From positions 1-64,000 of the forward strand of contig NZ_JASLGR010000048.1 of NCBI RefSeq assembly GCF_030150155.1: a stretch of DNA of 64,000 nucleotides, in the 5' to 3' direction. Shown piece by piece: positions 57,923 to 64,000 of this stretch. The notes beneath the pieces were generated by a model. That model was not told where the DNA came from, searched no databases, and was given only the letters and a program-made list of their open reading frames with translations. Source of the DNA: Nocardioides sp. (lineage in GTDB: Bacteria; Actinomycetota; Actinomycetes; Propionibacteriales; Nocardioidaceae). The translations under genes were made by a program, and so were the position numbers. Position 1 is the stretch's first letter. Each line of letters opens with the position of its first letter.

Positions 57923-57960
57923 CAGACGCCCTGCCCGCCTCCTGGTGGGCAGGGCGTCTG
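57923..57960 (+). terminator. Terminator after rpoC
   Basis: CAGACGCCCTGCCC / GGGCAGGGCGTCTG stem, followed by CCTTTCG. Confidence 0.9.
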
Positions 57961-57982
57961 CCTTTCGTCGCGTACTGAGAGA

Positions 57983-59233
57983 ATGGACGACATGAGCGTG
58001 ACCTCCACCGATGTGCTGGTGATCGGCGCGGGCCCGGCGGGCTCCTCGGCCGCCACCTGGGCGGCCCGTGCCGGCCGCGAGGTCGTCCTTGTCGACATGG
58101 CCACCTTCCCGCGGGACAAGACCTGCGGCGACGGCCTGACCCCGCGGGCGATCGCCGAGCTGGACCGGCTCGGCCTGTCCGACTGGGTCCGCACCCACCC
58201 GGTCTCCCGCGGCCTGCGCGCGCACGGCTTCGGCCAGACCCTCGAGCTGCCCTGGCCCGGCGGCAGCCTGCCCGGCTGGGGATCGGCCGTGGCCCGCACC
58301 GAGCTCGACGACCACCTCCGGACCGTCGCCCTCAAGGCCGGGGCCACCGGCGTCGAGGGGCGCAAGGCCGTCGGCGTACGTCGTGCAGGGGAGCGGGTCG
58401 AGGCGGTCGTCTTCGACGACGGCTCCGAGATCGCCTGCCACTGGCTGATCGTGGCCGACGGGGTGCGCTCGCCCCTGGGCAAGGTGCTCGGCCGGGAGTG
58501 GCACCGCGACACCGTCTACGGCGTCGCCGGTCGTTCTTATGTCGACTCCGCCCGCTCCGACGACCCGTGGATCAGCTCGCACCTGGAGCTGCGCGGCGAG
58601 GACGGCAAGGTGCTCTCGGGCTACGGCTGGGTCTTCCCGCTCGGTGGCGGCGTGGTCAACCTCGGCGCCGGCACCCTGGCGACCGCCAAACGTCCCGCCG
58701 ACGTCGCGATCAAGCCCCTGATGCGCACCTACGCCGCCCAGATCCGGGACGAGTTCGGCCTCGCCGGAGACGATCGGGTCGAGCTGCGCGCCGAGGCCTC
58801 AGCATTGCTCCCGATGGGCGGCGCGGTGAGCAACGTCGCCGGCCCGAACTGGGCCCTGATCGGCGACGCCGCCGCCTGCGTGAACCCGCTCAACGGCGAG
58901 GGGATCGACTACGGCCTGGAGACAGGCCGGCTGATCGCCGACGTCCTGGCCGCCGCGCCGAACACCTCCCTGACCCACATCTGGCCCGAGCTGCTGCGTG
59001 AGCACTACGGCGAGTCCTTCTCCATCGCCCGGCGCCTGGCCGGGGTGGCGACCAACCCGAAGCTGGTCGCCGCGCTGGGCCCGCTCGGGATGCGCAGCGA
59101 CTTCCTGATGACCCTGGCGCTGCGCTGGATGGGCAACCTCGTCACCGACGACGATCGTGACCGTTCGGCTCGGCTGTGGCAGTGGGCCGGTCGGCGCTCA
59201 CTGGCCGTCGAGCGTCGGCCACTGTTCTCATGA
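57983..59233 (+). CDS. Geranylgeranyl-reductase/MenJ-like FAD oxidoreductase
   Basis: A 416-residue FAD enzyme: dinucleotide fold VLVIGAGPAGSSAATWAARA, family motif FPRDKTCGDGLTPRA, and FAD ribityl site LIGDAAACVNPLNGEGIDYG. Closest in pattern to MenJ, which saturates one isoprene unit of menaquinone, or to archaeal geranylgeranyl reductases. Start ATG 57983 or 57992 (GAGAGA 9 bases upstream of the second). Overlaps the Nudix gene by ATGA, so the two are co-translated. Confidence 0.82.
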   Translation: MDDMSVTSTDVLVIGAGPAGSSAATWAARAGREVVLVDMATFPRDKTCGDGLTPRAIAELDRLGLSDWVRTHPVSRGLRAHGFGQTLELPWPGGSLPGWGSAVARTELDDHLRTVALKAGATGVEGRKAVGVRRAGERVEAVVFDDGSEIACHWLIVADGVRSPLGKVLGREWHRDTVYGVAGRSYVDSARSDDPWISSHLELRGEDGKVLSGYGWVFPLGGGVVNLGAGTLATAKRPADVAIKPLMRTYAAQIRDEFGLAGDDRVELRAEASALLPMGGAVSNVAGPNWALIGDAAACVNPLNGEGIDYGLETGRLIADVLAAAPNTSLTHIWPELLREHYGESFSIARRLAGVATNPKLVAALGPLGMRSDFLMTLALRWMGNLVTDDDRDRSARLWQWAGRRSLAVERRPLFS

Positions 59234-60147
59234 GGCGCGCACCGCGTCGGGAGCGGCTGCCGAAGGTGCAGCGCGTGGCGGCGTACGCCGTCATCCTGCG
59301 CGACGACCAGATCCTGCTCTCCCGCCTGGCCGACGCGCTCACCGCGAAGCCGACCTGGACCCTGCCCGGCGGCGGCCTCGACCACGGCGAGGACCCGCGC
59401 GCCGCGGTGCGCCGCGAGGTGATGGAGGAGACCGGCCTGCCGGTCACCGTCGGCGAGACCGCGTGGGTGCTCTCGGCACACCGGGCCAACACCTGGCGCC
59501 GCGGGCGCAACGTCGACGCGCACGCACTGCGGATCGTGTACGACGGCTGGGTGCCGGTCGACGCACCCGCACCGCGCACCCTCGAGGTCGGCGGCTCGAC
59601 CGCCGAGGCGGCCTGGCACCCGATCTCCGCGGTCCTGTCCGGGGCGGTCGCGACCCTGCCCCTGGTCCGCGAGGCGTTGCGCCAGCACCGCACCGCCGAG
59701 GTGCAGCGGGTGGCCGCCTACGGGCTGCTCACCCGGGTGGTGCAGGGCGGTGCCGGCGAGCGCACCGAGGTGCTGCTCACCCGGATCGCCCCGCACGCCG
59801 TCAGCGGCGGCAAGTGGCACCTGCCCGGCGGCGGCCTCGACTTCGGTGAGTCCCCACGCGACGGGCTGCAGCGCGAGTTCGCCGAGGAGACCGGCCTCAA
59901 GGTCGAGATCGGCGCGCCCCTGGAGATCCGCGACGTGCACTTCACCGGCGTCGCGCCCAGCGGACGCCTGGAGGACTTCCACGGCATCCACCTGGTCTTC
60001 CGGGCCACCCAGCTCGGTGACGAGGAGCCCGAGGTGGTCGAGGTCGGGGGCACCACCGACGCTGTCGCCTGGGTGCCGGTGGCCGAGGTCGCGGCCCTGG
60101 ACACCACCGTCGTGGTGGCCGCGTCGCTGGAGGCGGCCGGATACTGA
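59230..60147 (+). CDS. Double-Nudix hydrolase
   Basis: A 305-residue protein of two Nudix domains in tandem. Each has a complete Nudix box: GGGLDHGEDPRAAVRREVME-ETGL (about residues 47-70) and GGGLDFGESPRDGLQREFAE-ETGL (about 206-229). All metal-binding Glu residues are present in both, so both may be active. The domains are more similar around the box than elsewhere, which suggests an old duplication. Substrate unknown; nucleoside diphosphate derivatives are expected. Coupled to the upstream reductase. Confidence 0.88.
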   Translation: MRRAPRRERLPKVQRVAAYAVILRDDQILLSRLADALTAKPTWTLPGGGLDHGEDPRAAVRREVMEETGLPVTVGETAWVLSAHRANTWRRGRNVDAHALRIVYDGWVPVDAPAPRTLEVGGSTAEAAWHPISAVLSGAVATLPLVREALRQHRTAEVQRVAAYGLLTRVVQGGAGERTEVLLTRIAPHAVSGGKWHLPGGGLDFGESPRDGLQREFAEETGLKVEIGAPLEIRDVHFTGVAPSGRLEDFHGIHLVFRATQLGDEEPEVVEVGGTTDAVAWVPVAEVAALDTTVVVAASLEAAGY

Positions 60148-60190
60148 CCGTGATGCGTCGCGTGGGTGACGCGGATGGGACAATGACGCT

Positions 60191-63025
60191 GTGACACTGG
60201 TGGCCACCGATCTCGCAGCCGAGCTCCGTCGTTCCGGGATCGAGGGCGTGGACGACTCCACGCTGGCGCGCGCGCTGTACTCCTCCGACGCCTCGCTCTA
60301 CCGGGTCATCCCGCAGGTCGTGGTCAAGCCGCGTCACACCGATGAGCTGATCGCCCTGCACGAGGCCTCCCGTCGTCTCGGTGTGCCGCTGACCATGCGC
60401 GGTGCGGGCACCTCGATCGCCGGCAACGCCGTCGGCCCGGGGATCGTGGCCGACACCCGTCACCTCAACCGGGTCCTGGAGATCGACCCGGAGGCGCGGA
60501 CCGCGCGGATCGAGCCGGGGATCGTGCACGCCGACCTGCAGCGTGCCGCGGCGCCGTACGGACTGCGCTTCGGGCCCGACCCGTCGACCCACACCCGCTG
60601 CACCATCGGCGGGATGATCGGCAACAACGCGTGCGGCAACCGGGCGCTGGGCTACGGCCGCACCGTGGACAACGTCGAGGCGCTCTCGGTCGTCTTCGGC
60701 ACCGGCGAGGTCGCCCACTTCGGTGACGCCGGCACCGCGGGGCCGGCCGCCACCACCGACTCCGAGGCGGCGCGTCGCCTGATCGAGCTCGGCGACTCCC
60801 ACCTCGCCCACCTGCGCACCGAGTTCGGCCGGTTCGGCCGCCAGGTCTCGGGGTACTCCCTGGAGCACCTGCTGCCCGAGCGGGGCCGCCGGATCGAGCG
60901 GTTCCTGGTCGGCACCGAGGGGACCCTGGCGACGGTGCTGGAGGCGACCGTCCGCCTGGTCGTCGACGAGCCCGGCCGGCTGCTGCTGGTGCTGGGCTAC
61001 GGCACCATGCACGAGGCCGCCGACGCGATCCCGCACGTCAACGCCGCCGGTGCCGGCCGCCTGATCGCGGTGGAGGGCATGGACGCCCGGATCGTCGACC
61101 TGGTCCGTTCGAAGTCCGGTGCCGTGCCCGATCTGCCCCGCGGGGCCGGCTGGCTGATCGTCGAGGCCGCCGGCGAGGACGCCACCGACGTGCTGACCCG
61201 GGTCGCCGGTGCCGCCGACGCCCTGGAGTCACGCCTGGTCACCGACGCCGCCGAGATGGCGGCGCTGTGGAAGATCCGCGAGGACGGCGCCGGTCTGGCC
61301 GGTCGCTCGCTGCCCACCCCGGCCTACTCCGGTTGGGAGGACGCCGCCGTGCCGCCCGCCCACCTGGGCGCCTGGCTGCGCGACTTCGACGAGATCCTCG
61401 ACGCCCACGGCCTCCAGGGCCTGCCCTACGGCCACTTCGGCGACGGCTGCATCCACTGCCGGATCGACTTCCCGTTCGCCCCCGGCGACCCGAGCTCGGC
61501 CGACGTCTTCCGCGAGTTCATGCTCGCCTGCGCCACCGGACTGAAGAAGTACGGCGGCTCCATCTCCGGCGAGCACGGCGACGGTCGGGTCCGCTCCGAG
61601 CTGCTCTCCGTCATGTACGACGACACCTCACTGGGCCTCTTCGGTGCGGCCAAGGAGATCTGCGACCCGGCTGCCCTGATGAACCCGGGCAACATCGTGG
61701 ACCCGGCGCCGATGACCGCCGACCTGCGTCCGATCCGGCCGCGCTCCAAGCCGGTCACCGCGCTGCGTCTGCTGCACGACGACGGCGACCTGGGGGCGGC
61801 GGTGCACCGGTGCACCGGCGTCGGCAAGTGTGTGGCCCCGCATACGGCGGGCGTGATGTGTCCGTCGTACCTCGGCACCAAGGACGAGAAGGACTCGACC
61901 CGCGGCCGTGCCCGGGTCCTCCAGGAGGCGCTCGACGGCGCCCTGGTCACGGGGCTGGCCGACCCCGCCGTCGGGGACGCCCTCGACCTCTGCCTGGCCT
62001 GCAAGGGCTGCTCCTCGGACTGCCCGAGCGGGATCGACATGGCGACCTACAAGTCGGAGTCGCTCTACCAGACCTACGACGCCCCCCGCACCGACGGGAC
62101 GAAGGCGCCGCGTCGGCCGCGCTCGCACTTCCTGCTGGGTCGGCTGCCGCAGTGGATCCGGCTCGGCGCCCCGTTCGGGCGGCTCACCAACCTGGCGATG
62201 AAGGTGCCGCCGGTCGCGGCGTTCGCGAAGTGGTTCGCCGGTCTCGACCAGCGCCGCTCGGTGCCGACCTTCGCCCCGAAGACCCTCAAGCGCTCGACGG
62301 CGACCAGCACGCTGGCGGGGGAGAAGCCCGACGTGTGGATCTGGGCCGACTCGTTCACCGACCACTTCTTCACCCAGTCCGGCCACGGTGCGATCGCCTA
62401 TCTGGAGGCCGCCGGCCTGAACGTCCGGGTGATCAAGGAGGACGCCTGCTGCGGTCTGACCTGGATCACCACCGGGCAGCTCGACCAGGCCCGCTCGATC
62501 ATGGAGCGCACCGTGCGCACGCTGGCGCCCTACATCGCCTCGGGGACGCCGGTGCTGGGCCTGGAGCCGTCGTGCACCGCCACGCTGCGCTCGGACTCCG
62601 TCGAGCTGACCGACCTGCCCGAGGCCCAGACCGTCGCCGACGGACTGCTCACCTTCGCCGAGCTGGTCACCCGGCTCGACCTGCCGCTGCCCGACCTGAG
62701 CGGTGTCGAGATCGTCGCCCAGCCGCACTGCCACCAGTCGGCGGTGCTCGGCTGGAAGGCCGACCAGGCGCTGCTGGAGAAGGCCGGCGCCGTCGTCACC
62801 AAGGTCGCGGGCTGCTGTGGGCTGGCCGGCAACTTCGGGGTGGAGCAGGGCCATTACGAGGTCTCCGTCGCGATCGCCGAGACGCACCTGCTCCCGGCGG
62901 TCCGCTCCCACCCCGAGGCGGTGATCCTGGCTGACGGGATGAGCTGCCGGGTGCAGCTCGACGACCTCGCCGACGTCCCGACGATGCACCTCGCCGAGCT
63001 GTTCGCTTCTAAACTGAAGCGGTGA
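60191..63025 (+). CDS. FAD-linked oxidase / 4Fe-4S / CCG-domain fusion protein (D-lactate or glycolate dehydrogenase type)
   Basis: A 944-residue fusion. N-terminal FAD-binding part: RGAGTSIAGNAVGPGIVADT and HTRCTIGGMIGNNACGNRA. FAD-oxidase C-terminal part: YGGSISGEHGDGRVRSELL. Then two 4Fe-4S motifs (CTGVGKCVAPHTAGVMCPSY; CLACKGCSSDCPSG) and two CCG domains (CCGLTWITTG; GCCGLAGNFG). It is the GlcD-GlcF or Dld type fused into one chain that delivers electrons from a 2-hydroxy acid to quinone. Exact substrate unknown. GTG start with a GACAAT box nearby. Ends within GTGA of the next gene. Confidence 0.85.
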   Translation: MTLVATDLAAELRRSGIEGVDDSTLARALYSSDASLYRVIPQVVVKPRHTDELIALHEASRRLGVPLTMRGAGTSIAGNAVGPGIVADTRHLNRVLEIDPEARTARIEPGIVHADLQRAAAPYGLRFGPDPSTHTRCTIGGMIGNNACGNRALGYGRTVDNVEALSVVFGTGEVAHFGDAGTAGPAATTDSEAARRLIELGDSHLAHLRTEFGRFGRQVSGYSLEHLLPERGRRIERFLVGTEGTLATVLEATVRLVVDEPGRLLLVLGYGTMHEAADAIPHVNAAGAGRLIAVEGMDARIVDLVRSKSGAVPDLPRGAGWLIVEAAGEDATDVLTRVAGAADALESRLVTDAAEMAALWKIREDGAGLAGRSLPTPAYSGWEDAAVPPAHLGAWLRDFDEILDAHGLQGLPYGHFGDGCIHCRIDFPFAPGDPSSADVFREFMLACATGLKKYGGSISGEHGDGRVRSELLSVMYDDTSLGLFGAAKEICDPAALMNPGNIVDPAPMTADLRPIRPRSKPVTALRLLHDDGDLGAAVHRCTGVGKCVAPHTAGVMCPSYLGTKDEKDSTRGRARVLQEALDGALVTGLADPAVGDALDLCLACKGCSSDCPSGIDMATYKSESLYQTYDAPRTDGTKAPRRPRSHFLLGRLPQWIRLGAPFGRLTNLAMKVPPVAAFAKWFAGLDQRRSVPTFAPKTLKRSTATSTLAGEKPDVWIWADSFTDHFFTQSGHGAIAYLEAAGLNVRVIKEDACCGLTWITTGQLDQARSIMERTVRTLAPYIASGTPVLGLEPSCTATLRSDSVELTDLPEAQTVADGLLTFAELVTRLDLPLPDLSGVEIVAQPHCHQSAVLGWKADQALLEKAGAVVTKVAGCCGLAGNFGVEQGHYEVSVAIAETHLLPAVRSHPEAVILADGMSCRVQLDDLADVPTMHLAELFASKLKR

Positions 63026-63108
63026 GCCCACAGAGACGCCGCCTGATCATCCCGCTGGCACTGGTGGCGCTCCTGATCATCGTCGTGATCGCGCAGGTGA
63101 TCCGATGA
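63022..63108 (+). CDS. 28-residue membrane microprotein
   Basis: GTG overlaps the stop of the oxidoreductase (GTGA at 63022) and its stop overlaps the ATG of the methyltransferase gene (ATGA at 63105). The product is MSPQRRRLIIPLALVALLII followed by VVIAQVIR: a positively charged start and one hydrophobic helix. The double overlap argues that it is a real translated gene. Function unknown; it could anchor the neighbouring oxidoreductase (inference). Confidence 0.6.
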   Translation: MSPQRRRLIIPLALVALLIIVVIAQVIR

Positions 63109-64000
63109 AGGCCACCAACGACAAGGCCGAGCGCGTCTCGGAGCCGCTGCTGCGTGCCCTCAACCGGATGCGCTCCACGGTGCTCGACCCCGAGGTCACC
63201 GTCTCGGTGGTCGCGTCGGGCAAGCAGAAGGGCACGACCCCGCCGTGGCGTCGCGCCGAGCTGCGCTACGTCGATCTCAAGGCCGGTCGTCACCTGCAGG
63301 TGACGACGTACGACGCCACGCAGGCGTTCACCGCGAACCACCCGCTCGGCTCGGGCGAGGGCGGCGCCACCGAGGCGCTCGACGCCCTCCTGGACCAGCC
63401 GTTCGCGACCTGGGTGCTGACCACGCGCACCGAGGAGACCACGATCCTGGCCAAGACCTCGCACACCGCGCTGGTCTCGACCAAGGAGACTGCTGGGGAG
63501 ACGGCTGCGACCGGGGCGTCCGAGGGTGATTCGCCAGCAGGTGTCCCGGCCGAGCGCGGCCACGACCGGGTCAAGGAGCGGATGCTGCCCGAGTCCGACC
63601 CGGTCTTCATCACGCTGGGGATCAGCGACAAGGACGGCCGCCTCAAGCCGAGCCGCCAGGCCAAGTACCGCCAGGTCGAGGAGTTCCTCCGCCAACTCGA
63701 TACTGCCCTCACCGAGGCGCTGGCCAAGAAGCAGCTGCGCACGCCGACGGCCGAGGAGCCGCTGCGGATCGTCGACCTGGGCTGCGGCAACGGCTACCTG
63801 ACCTTCGCCGCCCAGCGCTACCTCACCACGAAGGGGCTGCCCGTCGTCGTCACCGGCGTCGACATCAAGGAGCAGTCGGCCGAGCACAACAGTGGCGTCG
63901 CCACCACGCTGGGTGTCGCAGCGGAGTTCGTCGTCGGCACCATCGACGGCGTCACCCTGGACCAGGCCCCCGACGTCGTCCTCGCGCTGCACGCCTGCGA
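63105..64000 (+). CDS. SAM-dependent methyltransferase (cut by window edge)
   Basis: At least 298 residues, with the 3' end outside the window. The N-terminal ~180 residues are of an unknown type. The SAM-binding fold then begins with LRIVDLGCGNGYLTFAAQRY, an acidic GVDIKEQS and, at the edge, VVLALHAC, as in PF13679-type methyltransferases related to RNA-modifying enzymes. ATG 63105 is coupled to the microprotein. Confidence 0.75.
   Translation, partial: MKATNDKAERVSEPLLRALNRMRSTVLDPEVTVSVVASGKQKGTTPPWRRAELRYVDLKAGRHLQVTTYDATQAFTANHPLGSGEGGATEALDALLDQPFATWVLTTRTEETTILAKTSHTALVSTKETAGETAATGASEGDSPAGVPAERGHDRVKERMLPESDPVFITLGISDKDGRLKPSRQAKYRQVEEFLRQLDTALTEALAKKQLRTPTAEEPLRIVDLGCGNGYLTFAAQRYLTTKGLPVVVTGVDIKEQSAEHNSGVATTLGVAAEFVVGTIDGVTLDQAPDVVLALHAC

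Overview
The window is high-GC actinobacterial chromosome. Gene order (rpmG with tRNA-Thr/tRNA-Met; tRNA-Trp-secE-nusG-rplK-rplA; rplJ-rplL; rpoB-rpoC), a mycofactocin-type regulator, HadA/HadB-like dehydratases and a complete mce operon point to Mycobacteriales/Propionibacteriales, most like Nocardioidaceae. That genus-level placement is inference; no 16S gene is present.

Left part (1-4.3 kb): an MftR-like TetR regulator at the edge, with the mycofactocin genes presumably just outside, then three uncharacterised genes and a B-type dye-decolorising peroxidase. A 22-bp tandem repeat (core GAACCCGGAA) directly abuts the stop codons of mftR and the peroxidase gene.

Accessory island (4.3-10.0 kb): about 5.6 kb sits in the anticodon-stem region of tRNA-Tyr. 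It is bounded by a 123-bp perfect direct repeat (4285-4407 and 9860-9982) that contains the 3' half of the tRNA and its terminator. The island holds an Abi/DRT-like reverse transcriptase, a structured leader upstream of it, a membrane-anchored protein, a zinc-ribbon protein, an excisionase, two truncated integrase remnants, a GNAT fragment, a DUF433/DUF5615 toxin-antitoxin pair and a decayed duplicate of the peroxidase gene's 3' end. No intact integrase remains. This is the best place to look for an undescribed (probably anti-phage) system.

Housekeeping part 1 (10-33.4 kb): p-aminobenzoate synthesis (pabC divergent from pabA-pabB), flavin reductase, YajQ, a ParE-type toxin-antitoxin pair, an HxlR regulator facing a pirin across a perfect palindrome, two glycosyltransferases (one MptB-like), a second pirin, tRNA-Thr, tRNA-Met, rpmG, HadA/B-like dehydratases, murB, rlmC, adenosine deaminase, an AspT-type aminotransferase, succinate-semialdehyde dehydrogenase, and an Entner-Doudoroff edd-eda operon divergent from a ROK regulator.

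Housekeeping part 2 (33.4-64 kb): tRNA-Trp, secE, nusG, rplK, rplA, a LuxR-type regulator, rplJ-rplL behind a leader with an attenuator-like hairpin, and then an uninterrupted mkl-yrbEA-yrbEB-mceABCDEF-mas-mas lipid-import operon between rplL and rpoB. rpoB and rpoC follow, then a MenJ/geranylgeranyl-reductase-like oxidoreductase, a double-Nudix protein, a large FAD/Fe-S oxidoreductase, a 28-residue membrane microprotein, and a methyltransferase cut by the right edge. Stop/start overlaps (ATGA/GTGA) show that most of these genes are translationally coupled.
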